Shown here piece after piece: positions 42,995-54,713 of a DNA stretch of 63,647 nt. Source of the DNA: Pelagophyceae sp. CCMP2097 (Eukaryota; Sar; Pelagophyceae); contig MU657210.1 in assembly GCA_026770575.1 (NCBI GenBank), forward strand, positions 287,116-350,762, given 5' to 3'. The translations under genes were made by a program, and so were the position numbers. Position 1 is the first letter of the stretch. Every line of letters starts with the position of its first letter. The notes beneath the pieces are model-generated. The model was not told the DNA's origin. It did not search any database and saw only the letters and a list, made by a program, of their open reading frames with translations.

Positions 42995-45900
42995 ATGGAC
43001 GCCGTTGCTGCCGCGCCGCCCGCGCCGGCGGCGGCCGTGGGCGCCGAGGTGCGGTGCGTGCGGCTCCTGGAGCGCGCGTACGCCGGTGCGCGGCGGTTCG
43101 GGGCGGCCCCGTGGCCGCCGCGTCACGGCGTTGCCTGCGGTGTCGGCGACGACGTCTGGCGGTCCATCGCAGTCTTCTGCGGCGCGGCGGCGCTGCACGC
43201 TTTGCAGGCCTCGTGCACGGTGACGTGCGCCGCCTGCGACGCTGTCGTGCCTGGCCTGGAGGAAGACGTTGCGCTGTTCCCGCACCAGCGAGACGCCGTA
43301 AATTGGTGCGTCGATGCTATAGAAAGAGACGCTTTTTCGACGCGTGGCTCGCAGGATGCTGCGCAAGGAGCGCGGCGGTGGCGGCGGTCTGCTCTGCGAC
43401 GAGCCGGGGATGGGCAAGACGCTCACAGTCATCGCTCTGCTCCTCAAAACCGCGCGTCTGCGCGGCGAGCCGTCGACGCCCGGCGCCGCAAAGGCGCGCG
43501 GAAGACCCGCGCGCCGGTCAAGCGGCGGCGGCGCGCGCAGCGACGGCATCATGGCGGTGGGGTTCGGTGCGGTGCCGGCGGCGGCTTTGCCGGCGGTCGC
43601 GGCCTTGCCATCAAAGCGGCGCGGCGGCGGTACGCTCATCGTCGTGCCGACGGCGCTAGTTGAGCATTGGCGCGCGGAGCTGAAGCGGCGGTCGGCGGGC
43701 AGCCGCGGCGCCGTCGACGCGGGCGCGTCGCCCTGGGGCGCGTCTTCGTGGCACGATTCGTGCCTCGGCCGCGTCGTCTTCGACGCGCCCTGCGCCTCTG
43801 GCGACTGCGCGGGCGCGGTCTGGACCGCGGCGAATCAGCGAGGCGATTCGGCCTGGGGCGACGCGCCGGACGTGTACGTGGTCTCGGACCATCGAGTGAG
43901 CGTCGAGTACCGCCGCCTCACCGACGCCAACTACGGCGGGGCGGCCGAGTACGAGTCCTCTTTGCTGCGCTGCAAATGGCTGCGCTGCGTCGTCGACGAG
44001 GGCCAGCACGCCGGGCTCGCCAGCCGCACGAACCTCGGGCTGTTACTTTCAAAGCTCGACGTCGAACGGCGGTGGATCATGACGGGCACGCCGACGTCGC
44101 TCGCCGGCGCGAAGCGAGGCGAGCAGGCCTTAAAACAGCTCGGCCGGCTCCTCGCGACCGTCAACGAATCGCCCTGCGAAAACGTGACCAGGTGGGGCAT
44201 GGACGTCGTATCTCCGCTCGTCCGGCCGCACGCCGCGAATGCGGCCGCGGCAGACGTTTTGGCGGGCGAGGCGCGTCGGCTTTGCGCGGAAGACGTCGTG
44301 CTGGCCGCGTGCCGCGCAGCCATGGTGCGGCACACTGTCGAGGATTTGCAGCTGCCGCCGCCCGTGCGCGTGGTCACTCTGCTGGAAATGGCAAGCCACG
44401 AAGCTCAAAGTTATAACGCTTTCGTTTCATTCATCCTCGGAAACCTGCTCCTCACGGCCATGGACGGCGGCGACGCGGCATCGATGCGCGACGGTCGGGA
44501 CGTTTCTTTGCTCAACGAGAAGAACCGGAAATCGGCCTTGGAAGCCATCCATAACATCCGACTCACCTGCGCCGGCGGCGGAGAAATGGTGCCGACGGCG
44601 GGGCCCGGCGTCTTGGAGGAACTCATTTACCTGCTTCGCGAGCGCCACGCTGCGCCGCCGCAATCGATCGAGAAAGTCGTGCGCTACTTTGCCGCCGGCG
44701 AATTACGAAGCTGCGACGTCTGCGGCATGGAGCTGAGTTACCTCTTGGTCACTCCGTGCTGCCATCTCCTCTGCCCAGAGTGCGTGCGCCCGGGCCACGT
44801 CGGCTGCGCGGCGTGCGGCGAGGCGTTTGCGGCCGTGCGTTACCGAGTCTCGGACGACTCGTACCAACACCCCGTCGACGTTTCGGCTTTGGATGGGGGA
44901 AACGTCCCGTACGGCGGTGACGCAGACGTTGACTTTTCGGTACGGTGCCGGCACGTTTATGGATGGGCGGGCCGCGGCGCATCCGAATCTGCAAGGACGT
45001 GCACGCTGCAGCACCGCGGGTGGCGCGAGGCTTATATGCAGGGCGTCGACGCCTTTGTCTGGCTCCAGCCGGGCATGGACCTGCGCTGGCGCGAGGCCAT
45101 GCAGGAGCGCGCGGCAGCAGACGCCGCGCAAGAATTTTGGCGAAACGAGGCGCGCAGGGCCACCGCGAGCGTCGAGGGACGAGGCGCTGAAACGGCCTCT
45201 GCATCCGTGCCCGTGCCGGCGGCGGTCGAAAACAACGTGTCGGACCTTACGCAGTTTGGCAAAGCTTACCACGTCGTCCGCGCCCTCGAGCGCGCTTTGG
45301 AGGCTCAACAAATGGCGAAACGGCGCGGCGACGGTGTCGGTTCGAGGCCCGTGCGGTGCATCGTCTTCGACGAGCAGCGCAAGATTTTGGACTGGGTTGG
45401 CCATTACCTCGTGCTCCGCTTCGGCGACGACGCTGTCGCGCAATTCTGGGGCACGCACCGCGACGCCGAGCTGCAAAAGTTCGCAAAAGGCACCGTCCGC
45501 AGCTGGCGCTGCGCGTGTGGCTTTGATAACGAGGACCCTTCAGCAAAGACGTGCGCCCGCCGCGTGTTGAAGGTCCGCCTCGACGGCGCACCGGTGGCTT
45601 TCCCGCCGGTGGCGGTCCCACCGGCGGTTTTTGGCGGGATGACTTTGGGCGGCGCGAGGGTCGACGCGGCGGAGGATGACGTTTTGGGCCACGCCGTCGG
45701 CCGCGTCTACACTGTGGGCCAACGCGTCTTCCTGCACGGCGTTGTGACGCGGGGCGGCGTCGTCGCGGCCGTCGGCCGATGCGGTTTAAGGCGCACGCGC
45801 GACGACCGCGTGCGCGCGCTGCCCTACGACGGCGCGCGCATTTTGTTGCTCTCCACCGACGGCCGCCACGGCCTCGACCTGCCGTTCGTGACGCACATTT

Positions 45901-46256
45901 TTCTCCTCTCGACGATTTGGGAGCCGACGGTGGAGAGGCAAGTCGTCTCCCGCGCCTGCCGCATCGGCGCCACGGGCCCCGTCACCGTCGACCAGCTCGT
46001 CATGCGCGGCACCGCCGAGGAACACTTGTACCGAATGGCGACGGGCACGGACGGCGCCGACGACGCGCCGTCGAAGATCCACCGCGTCCTCAAAGGCCTC
46101 AAGCTCCTGCGGCCCACGGTCCGCGACACCGACGCCGCCGAAAACGCCGACGCCGCCGCCGCCCGAGAATCGCGCGTGCCGCGCGTCTCTCTCTCGGCGA
46201 CGAAGGCGCGCCTGACGGAGGCTGCGAAGGACTGGCTCGCTGCGATTGGATCGTAA
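42995..46256 (+). CDS. F-box / RING / SNF2-family ATPase (At3g54460-like)
   Basis: Exons 42995-43305 and 43355-46256 give 1,070 residues in phase; the 49-nt intron starts GTGCGT. Residues about 45-65 (VWRSIAVFCGAAALHALQAS) look like an F-box. FPHQRDAVNWML, then the Walker A region CDEPGMGKT (about 118), TLIVVPTALVEHW (motif Ia) and VVDEGQHAG (DEAH-like, about 315) follow. RWIMTGTPTS is motif III. A C3HC4-like RING, CDVCGMELSYLLVTPCCHLL, starts near 555. Motif V/VI sequence includes STDGRHGLDLPFVTHIFLL and ERQVVSRACRIGATG. This order matches the plant F-box/SNF2 protein At3g54460. A chromatin-linked ubiquitin ligase role is inferred. The VVDEGQ replacing DEGH may affect ATP hydrolysis. Confidence 0.88.
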
Positions 46257-46522
46257 CGCGTTTCGGTTCCTGCAGACGACCACCCGGGCTATGGCTCAGC
46301 ACCTTCACCGTAGCAGCAGGCTGCTCCAGCAGACGGGTGCGTCCCGAAAGAATCGGACTTGAATCTGGCGCAACACCGCCGGTCCCGGGGTCTCATGGAA
46401 AGCCGGCGCGCCGCGCGGCCGCGACGATGACCTCGCACAATCGCTGAATATGCTGGAATTTGGGCGATAACAAAACACCGCGGGACGCGAGCTGAGACGC
46501 GCGAGCGTGGCGACGTCGAGGC

Positions 46523-48027
46523 ATGGGCCCCGTCGCGAAGAAGGCCCGCGTGGATGCGGCGCTCGTTCGCGTCGTCGACCTTGACGACGGGTGCGGGCGG
46601 CGCGTCGTTGTCGATGCCGACGCCATCGCCGCGGGCAGCGCCGTCGTCGAAGACACGTGTCCGATGTTCGCCCTCGCCCCGGGCGAGCGCGGCCGGCGCT
46701 GCGCCGAGTGCGGCTGCGTCGCAGAAGGACGCGCCTGCGACGCATGCGAGACGGTAATCTGCCAAGCGTGCCGCGGCGTTTCCGGCGTCTTGGAGCGGCA
46801 CGACGCCGAGTGCGCCCTGCTGGCCGACCTCTGCGGCGCGTCTGAGAGCATCATCCTCATCGCCAAACTCGCAAAGTGTGCACCGGCGTGGATCGCCGAC
46901 CTCGTGGCGCACGCGGCCGTCGACGCGGCGACGGCGGCGAACCACGCCCTCATCGCCGCGAACCTCTCGCAGCTCGTCGGCGGCGCCGCGACGCCCGAAA
47001 GTGTGCTCCGCGTTGTAAGAGCGGTGGCCTCAAACACGTACGGCATGGTCGACCACGGCGGTCTGGAAGGCGAGCCGACGTGGGACGCGTTCGTCGACGG
47101 CGCGGGCGCTTTATTCGGCGCCGTCGTCGGCATCGCGCTGTCGCCGAAGTTGGCCATGATCAACCACGCCTGCGCACCTTCCGCCACGCTCACCTTCCGC
47201 TTCGAGGCCGGCGCCGCACCGCGAGGCGTCGCGCGCGCGGCGACGAACCTGAAAAAGGGCGACTCGATAACAGTTTCGTACATTCCGTTTGCGGCGACGC
47301 CGACGGCGAGCCGCAGGGAAGCGCTCCAAGCGGCGTTCAACTTCACCTGTGGCTGCGACGCCTGCGCGCGCGGCGCCGCCGTCGACGCGCTCTTGGCTGC
47401 GACGCTTGGCAACGATGCCGCGGCAGCCGACGGCGACGCGGCTCGGGCGTGCCTCGGGGCCGTCTATGAGGCGCTCCCGGGAGAATGGCGACGCGCCGAC
47501 GCCGCGCTGCTGCGGGCCAAGGGGCCGACGGCGGCGTTCGCGCCGACGCACGAGCTCCGGCTCCAGCTCGACCTCGCGGAACTGTGCGTCCGCCGGCATG
47601 CTTCACGCATAACGGTCCACGGACACTGTCGGCCCGAAGAGGAACGCCTTGCGACCGTAGGCACGTCGCCGTCGCGCAGCGCTGTGAAGCGCGCATCGTC
47701 GACGTCGCGACGCGTCTCTTCGCCGCCGTGGCCCCAGACGCCTCGACGGACGCCGTGGCCCCAGACGATTCGACAAACACTTCGACGGACGCGGCGCTCC
47801 TGCGGCAACTCGCGCTGGACCCCGTCGTCTTGGGCCGCGTGTACGCCATCGCGGCGAGTTGTAGCGCGGACGCGTCCCGATGGAAGAGGCTCGCGTGGGC
47901 CAAAAATGCAACTAACGCGTTCCTGACGCACCTCGGCGGCGACCACGCCCTCTCAAAGGCCGCCGCGAGGCTCCAAGAAGCCATAGACGTAAGACCCGAC
48001 GTGGACCGGGTCGAAGTGGGTCTGTAA
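46523..48027 (+). CDS. SMYD-type SET/MYND protein lysine methyltransferase
   Basis: Exons 46523-47583 and 47661-48027 (77-nt intron, donor GTGCGT) give 475 residues in phase. The MYND zinc finger lies at about 54-95, with Cys pairs in CAECGCVAEGRACDACETVI and HDAEC. The SET NHxCxPN-type element is INHACAPSATLTF (about 211), followed by KKGDSITVSYIPF. The post-SET cysteines FTCGCDAC sit near 275. The C-terminal helical part reads VAVAQRCEARIVDVATRLF, partly duplicated (DASTDAVAPDDSTNTSTD). Relatives methylate histones or cytosolic proteins. It is tail-to-tail with the GBP-like gene. The alternative reading through the intron gives an Arg-rich nonsense frame, which supports the splice. Confidence 0.88.
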
Positions 48028-48159
48028 CAAGTTTTACAAGTATGCATCGCGACGGGGGTCACGACGGGGCCGGCGCAAAGATGGGTGTCGGTCACACAGG
48101 GCGGCTCTCTGCGGCGGGGGGGGCTCGCGGTCGTTTTGCGCGCCGCTGCGGTCCGTTGC

Positions 48160-50996
48160 TCAGAGGTCGGGGTCGTCGTCGCCGTCGACGTTGGCGCTTG
48201 ACAGCTTGGCGCGCTCGCTGATGCGCTTCTCCGTGCGCGCTTGCAGTTCGTCGAGGGCCTGCTTGCGAGCCTCCTCACGCGTCAGCCTGGGCGCCGCCGC
48301 CTTGGCGGGCGTCTTGCGGCCCTTTGAGACAGACTTGCGCGGCTTCTTCGCCGCCGGCGAGGCCTCCTCGACCTGCGCCGCCGCGGCGTCGTCGTCGCGC
48401 GCCCGCTTGGCGTTCGCCGCGGCGGCGGCGGCGGTAGCGGCCGTGGCCGCGACGAGGCGCGCGACTTCGGCGCGGCGCGCGGCCTCTTTGGCCTCGTGCT
48501 CGTCGTGGCGGCGGCGCTCGTCGGCGGCGCGCTGCTCTGCGCGGTCGTCGGCGGCGCGCTGCTCGGCGCGGTCGTCGGCGTCGCGCTGCGCACGTTCGTC
48601 AGCGTCGCGCTGGGCCTTGGCCTCGCGCTTGCGGGCGTCGGCCTCGGCCTTGCGCTCCGCGGCCTCGGCCTTGCGCTCCGCAGCCTCGCGCTGCTTGCGC
48701 AGCTTGGCCTCGCCCTCGCGCTGCTTGAGCTCGTCGGCCTCGCGCTGCGCGCGGAGCCGCTGTTCGGCCTCGAGGAGGCGGCGCTCCTCGTCTTCCGCCG
48801 CGCGCCTCTCGGCCTCGGCCGCGCGCCTCTCGTCCTCGGCCGCGCGCCTCTCGTCCTCGGCGGCGCGCTCGTCGGCCAAACGCTGCGCGCGCGCGAGCTC
48901 CGCCTCGCGGCGCTCCGCCTCACGCCGCCGCCGCGCGGCCAGCTCCTCGGCCTCGCGCAGCTCGCGCGCCAAAGCCTCGCGCACGCGTTCCTCGCGGGCC
49001 AGCTGCCGCTCCTGCAAAGCGTCCGCCACGTCGCGAAGGCACGAAGTCGTCTTCAGCGCCACGCGCTGCTCCAGCTGATCCTGCTCGCGCCTTGCTTCCG
49101 CCACCAGCGCCGAGTCGCGCTCCGACGACGAACCGGAGAGGAATCTAAGCGGGAGACGCGGTCCACGGCTGGATGCACGACGGACGGAGGATCATTCTCG
49201 ACGACGAAAGGCGGTGCTGGTCACGCAGCAACGCACCGGGACCGGACGTCTGCGACTTGGTCGTACGAGCGCGCAGCTTTCGCCGCCAGCGTTGAAAGGC
49301 TGCGGCGCGCGTTTTCCTGGCACTGCGCGTCCGTCGCCGAATCGTCGCCATCGCGCCAGCCGCAGGCCAGGTCCTCGACAAGTCGGCTCGAGGCACCGTC
49401 AAAGTCGCGCCTGCGTTTTGCGTCGGAAAGCCCCGGAAAGCATTGCCACGCACCAGACGTCGTCTCGCTTGCGCGCGGCGGCTTGTGCGGCGCGGACGTC
49501 GAAGCGGTCGGCGCTCGTCTTGAGGACGTAGTCTGCGTGGGCTTGCAGAGCGAGTCTCGTCGCGGCGACGACAGCGGGCCCGCACTCTGCGGAATCGTCT
49601 GCGCTCTTTGCCGCAACGGCGTTGCACGCGCCGGAAACGACGGCGGCGAGGCGCTTCTTGAGCGCGGAGACGCCGACGGCGGCGGCGCCGCGCGAAGGGG
49701 GAGCGTCGACGTCGAAGCCTTGGAAGCAGGATTCGTCCCCGGCATCCATGTCGCGCTTCGCCTGCGCCTCCACCTCGGCCGCCGCCTGCCGCACCTCGCG
49801 CTCGATGATGGCCGCGTACGCCGATCCAGGCATGACGGCGCCCGACGAGTTCAAAGCGTCGACGAGGAGCGGCACGACTTGCGCCAGGCGCTTTGCCGAG
49901 AGGGCAGACCGCTCGCCGCCCCAGACTGACGTCGCGTCCGCAGCCGTCTTCAGCTGGCCCGCGAGCCTAGTACGCGTGTGACGCAGTTATACGGGCCGCA
50001 GTAGACTCGCTGATTGCGGAGGGCGTTGATGCAGTCGCGGAACTTTGGCGCGAGCTGATCGTTGCGCAGCGCGCCCTTGGCCAAACTCGCCACGTCGGCG
50101 ACGGGCGGCGGCAGGAGCCAGACGTCGACGGAGAGGAAGGCTCGCTTGAGCGCGCGCCGGATCTCGTTGCGAGTCGTCGCCTCCGCGCCGCCCGCGCGCT
50201 CCTCGTCGAAGATGGCAGAGTGCACTTTCGCAGGCTACAATTGGAGAGGTTCGCGCACACCAAAGGCGGGGGAGGACTGCAAAGGGGCGCCGGTGCCGCG
50301 CGTCGTCGCTGGAGAACGTCCAATCGCGGAAGACCATGTGCAAGTGGCCAAAGACGCGGCCGTCGTTCTCCGCGTCGCTCGACTTCTTCACGGCCGAGGC
50401 GGCGCGCACGAGGACGCCGAGCTGGTTCAGGATGCGGTCTTTCTGCACGGAGTCCTTCCAGTTGAAGAGCACGCAGCGGCTCGCTAAAAGCGCCGGCGTG
50501 ACGAGGCGCGCGTCATACGTCACGTCGCGGTCGCCCTGGCCCTCGGCGTCGCAGAATCCCACAAGGCCACCACCGTCCTCTGAAGCCACCTCGGCCGAGC
50601 CCCGGCGCCACGGCAGCCACGACGACGCCCGCGCCTCGCCCTCGGGCTTCGAAAGCGCCGAGAGAGCGTCGACGGTCAGCGTCTTCGTCGAGAGGTCGAT
50701 GCCCTGCGTGCCTGAAAGAGGCCGTCCGTCCGGGCGAACGCGGGCCTTTGCCGCGGACCGCAAATTCCGCGCGTCATCGGCCCTGGCGACGCACAGGGTT
50801 CGAGGGCGTTGGAGACGCGGAAGACGCCCTCCTGGCCCGAGAGCGCGTTCATGAGGAACGACTTGCCCTGGCGCGCGGCGCCGAAGATGGAGATCAGGCG
50901 GAGCGGCTCGTCGCCGAGGTGCGTCAAAACCTTCGTCCCCGCAGCCTCGACGCGCAGCGCGCCGCCCTCGGTCATCTGCATCCACGACACGCTCAT
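48160..50996 (-). CDS. Guanylate-binding-protein-like large GTPase with coiled-coil tail
   Basis: Six exons (50996-50795, 50711-50278, 50234-49993, 49966-49454, 49410-49237, 49144-48160) sum to 849 residues in phase. The GB1/RHD3-type GTPase domain has P-loop GAARQGKS (about 39-46), PCTQGIDL (switch I), GFCDAEGQGD (switch II, with DAEG for the usual DTEG) and a helical HLHMVFRDW in the place before the RD motif. A helical middle domain follows. Residues about 530-800 are a continuous charged coiled coil with repeats such as RRAAEDERRAAE, ending in a Lys/Arg-rich KKPRKSVSKGRKTPAK stretch that could be a nuclear or membrane-binding patch. GBPs oligomerise on membranes; the algal function is unknown. 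It is divergent from the sugar transporter (266 bp). Confidence 0.88.
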
Positions 50997-51262
50997 CTTC
51001 GGAGACGGAGGCGCACGGGAGCCTCTGCACGCGTCGCTCGCGGCGAAAGAAGCTCTTTTTTTTTAAGGGCCTTCGCTAAATCCCAACGAAGAAATCCGTT
51101 CAACGCTTATTTTGTGCGAGAGCTTCACTCTGCGCCAGCACTCCACCCTTCTCGTCCTGCGGGAGCGGCCGGGGCAGCGTCAAGCACGACGATCGTAACA
51201 ACTCATTTTTAACGCGATGTGGCACAGGATTCGCAAAATATCTTGAGCCAGAATTTGAGAGC

Positions 51263-53038
51263 ATGGCTCGGACCCCGCCTCTGGAGGACGGGTGCTCATT
51301 CGAAGCGTGCTACGTCGAGGCCACTGTGGCGGTGCGCCCCCACGACGGCAACGGCTCCCACGACGGCAACGGCTTCGCCGACGACGGCTCCGGCTCCGAC
51401 GAAGAGGCCGCCTCGTGGGCGCCGCCGGCGGGAAACTCTATGCCGACGGCGCAGCTGCTCTCCCCGGACGGCGCGCCGGTGTCGAAGCGATCTCTTGACG
51501 GCGCGCTTGCGCCGAAGCTGACGCACTTCCGTGACTTGATCGGCGACGCGTCGACGGCGCGCTCCTTGGAGGCGCCACCCTCTCCCGACAAGGGCGAGGA
51601 CGAGGAAGCAGCGGCGCCGCTCCTTGACGAGGCGGCAACGCTCCTCGACGACAAGGATGACGACACGGGTGCGGCGTCGGGCGCGGGGTGTTCGGACGCA
51701 GGCGCGGCGGCCGCGCGCTCGCCGAGCTCAGGCTGGCACGCGGGCAAGACCGTCTGGAGTGTCGGCATCGTTTCTCTGGCGTGCGTCTCCTTCTCCGGCT
51801 CCGGCAGAGAATGAGCCTCCAGGCAAAGGCGCACGTTCGTCGCGGCTCTTTGGATCGTCGACACGTGTCTCGATCTTTGACGCGTGGCTCGACCGTCGAC
51901 GCGTTTCTCGCGCAGGTTCGCGTCGCTGGTCGTGATCAACGTGGGCATTTTGTTCTCCAAGGCGGCGTCGCAGCGGGGTGGCGTCTACGAGTACAACCCG
52001 GCTTCGGCGCTGGCCATGGCCGAGTGCGGCAAGCTGGCCATCTCCGTTTGCGTGTGGCTGCACCGGAACCGCGGCGACTGGTACGCCTGCGTGCCCGGCG
52101 TGCCCGCAGAGGCGCCGCGTGCGGCCGTCGGGCTGGCGCTGCTCTACGCGCTGAACAACCAGCTCGCGTTTTACATTCTCACCGCCGTGCCCGCGTCGAC
52201 GCTCGGCCTCTACCGCGCGGCGACCCCGGCCCTCGCGGCGCTGCTGCTCTGGCTACTCTACGGCGACGCGGTCAACAAGCTCCAGTGGGCGACGACGATA
52301 GTCCAGGCCGCCGGCCTGCTCCTCGTCGCAGAGGGTGCCGGCGGCGGCGCGGCTACTTCAAAGGTCGGCGGCGTCCAGGGCCTGCTGGCCGCGTCGGCTG
52401 TCGCCACGGCGCTCTGCTGCGTCCTCAACTCCAAGGCTTTGAAGACTCTGGGCGTGCCGCTGCCGCTCTTCAACGTCTTCCTCTACAGCGCCGGCGCTTG
52501 CTTCAATTTAGCGTTCTTCATGCTACGGCTCGCCTACTCTGACCAGCACTGTTTCTTCGGCGGCTACTCAAACAACGGCTGGGCCGCCGTCGTCGTGCTC
52601 ACCGGCGCAGCCGTGGGGCCGGCCGGCTCGGTTGTGTATAAATACGGCGACGCGATAATTTCGCGCTATGCCGCGTCCATGTCAGCCGCCGTCCTTCTCG
52701 TCCTCGAGGCGGCGGAAGTGCGGCTCTCGTACACTGCGTGTATCGGCGCGTTTATCGTCATCGTCACCTCCGCAGTCTACCTCGACATTGCCGTGGCCAT
52801 GGACGCGGCCCCGTGGCCCTTCGCGTTTGCAGGCGCGTTCCACATCGTAAAGGCCGCGCCGGCCGACGATCGCACGCCGCTGCTCCCGCGCAAGCCGCCG
52901 CGCCTCATCTCCTGCCGAGCCGCTTTGGCAAACACCTTGGCGTACGTCGTCTTCATCGTAGTCGCCGCCGCGACTGTGTGCCACTTTGCCGGCCACGAGA
53001 CGATTTTCAACTCCGCATGGAGTAAGACGCTCGTCTAA
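51263..53038 (+). CDS. Nucleotide-sugar transporter (SLC35A-like)
   Basis: Exons 51263-51780 and 51916-53038 give 546 residues in phase (135-nt intron, donor GTGCGT). A soluble acidic N-terminus of about 165 residues precedes roughly ten membrane segments. The NST signature lies in YALNNQLAFYILTAVPAST and LYRAATPALAALLLWLLYG. GPAGSVVYKYGDAIISRYA and SMSAAVLLVLEA occupy the family's conserved C-terminal block. These carriers exchange UDP- or CMP-sugars for the nucleoside monophosphate across Golgi or ER membranes, so the secreted glycosyltransferase-like gene could use its product (inference). The long acidic N-terminus is unusual for the family. The C-terminal tail is NSAWSKTLV. Confidence 0.9.
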
Positions 53039-53208
53039 AGAAGTCTACCACTATCCGGATAGGGTTCCTAAAGACTAAACTGGAACACATCGTCTGCGCG
53101 GCCTGGTCGGGGACACCCGGGCGCCAGCTCGCTGGATCCGTCAGAAAGCCGGTGCAAAGTGTTACGGGTTGGCCCGCGCGGCGTGAGCGGCGGCTCTGGG
53201 CCTCTTGT

Positions 53209-54573
53209 TCAGTCGCCCCTCCGCGCGCCGAGGCGCCAGGTGCGCGAGCGGTCGTCGACGACGACTCCAAAGTCGTCCGCGAGCTCGTCGCGGACGCGGT
53301 CCGCCTCGTCGTAGCGGCGGCGCATCTTGTGCAGCGACCTTACGGCGAGGAGCTTTTCCACCGCGGAGACGTCGACGTTCGCGCCGGCGTCGCCGTCAAA
53401 CGAGTACGAAGAAGAGACAGCCTTCCAAGACCGCGCGTCGTCATCGACCTGTTTGCGGCGTAACGCAAATCCGCGAGGGAGAGGGAGCCTCGGACAAAGG
53501 CGTGGCCTCTCAGTTGGAACGTCCATTCGTCCATTCGTCACTATTCATCTGATCTCAAACTTTAGGTTGGTGTCTCATCACCGAGGCCGCTTCCTTCCAA
53601 AATCAGACGGATTCGCACCTCTACGCCGTGGTCGTAGAGCAAAGCGTCGAGGATCTCGTCGGACTTGCGCCAGAATCTGCGGCGGCGGCAGACGGCGCGG
53701 TCTGCGACGAGGCGCTGCACGGCCGCCTCGTCGACCTCCGGGGCCATGTCGCCGATGCGCGTGTAGGCGTCCTCGACGCGCGTCCAGGGGTCGGCGTCGG
53801 CGGCGGAGATGCCGCCGCGCCACTTTTTGGAGCCGTCGTGGATCCGGACGCCCATGGCACCAAGCGCGTCGCGTACCTCGTCCGCTTTCACAAAATTGCG
53901 CGACATCTTCGCGCGCAGGCGGTCCAAAATCATCGCGTCGATAACATCCACGTCGACCTAGCGAAGCGCCTCGCCGAGAGTCTCTGTGGCGTGAGGTCTC
54001 ACGTCTGCTTCGTCTCCCGCCTCGCGCTCATAGTCGTGCGCGTCCACCACGCGCTGCTGGGCGGCGGCGGGGCGCGTCGTCGGCCCGCCGCAATATTCCC
54101 ATTCTCGCGTGCGGTCCCAGACTTTAACGCCCAAAGAGGAGAAGAGCTCGGAACGGAGGTTGTCCGCGTGGTCGAAATCGCGGCGCTTCTTCGCGTCGAT
54201 GCGCTCCGCGAGCAGCCTACGCGGACCAGGCGTCGGACAATGGGCCGTCGAAAGAGCGGCGACGCACTCGTGGACTCTGGCCTCGTCGTCGAGCTCGCCC
54301 CCTCGGTCCATGCGCGTAAAATCGTGGTCGAAGCCAAACGTGCCGTCGCCGCGCGGCGGCGTCGCGCGCCGCTGCGGCGACGCAGGCAGAGGGTCGGGGT
54401 CGTCAAAGGCCCTACGAGTGCGAGGCTCGACCAGGTGCAACCCTGTAGAACCCTATAGGGCCCTATAGAGAACCTTACCCGCCGAGGAGGTCAAAGTCGG
54501 TGAGGCCCATGCGGCGCGTCACCAGCTTGGGCTTTGGCGCCCAAGCCGCCAGGCACAGCGCGAAGGCCCGCAT
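53209..54573 (-). CDS. Protein with four CysRS-tail-like helical repeats
   Basis: Five exons (54573-54479, 54411-54268, 54216-54003, 53957-53619, 53448-53209) give 343 residues in phase. The N-terminus (MRAFALCLAAWAPKPKLVTR) may be a targeting peptide. Four copies of one motif follow: RRDFDHADNLRSELFSSLGV, MSRNFVKADEVRDALGAMGV, RRFWRKSDEILDALLYDHGV and RRRYDEADRVRDELADDFGV. Each is followed by a (D)D-R-W type end (VDDRSRTWRLG in the last). The form R..AD.IRD.L..GV.(V/L)DD...W is that of the C-terminal helix pair of cysteinyl-tRNA synthetase. No catalytic HIGH/KMSKS region is present, so this is a stand-alone repeat protein. An RNA-binding role is inference only. Confidence 0.75.
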
Positions 54574-54713
54574 CGCGCCGGCGCAACTTGAGGATCTAAG
54601 AAGCGGGTGAATTGGCGATAGCGACTCTTTCCAAGATACCCCCCCAGCCTCCGGCTGAATCCGGCCTTCGCACCCCGAGCAACAATACTTATACGGTGCG
54701 ACGCGGCAACTCG

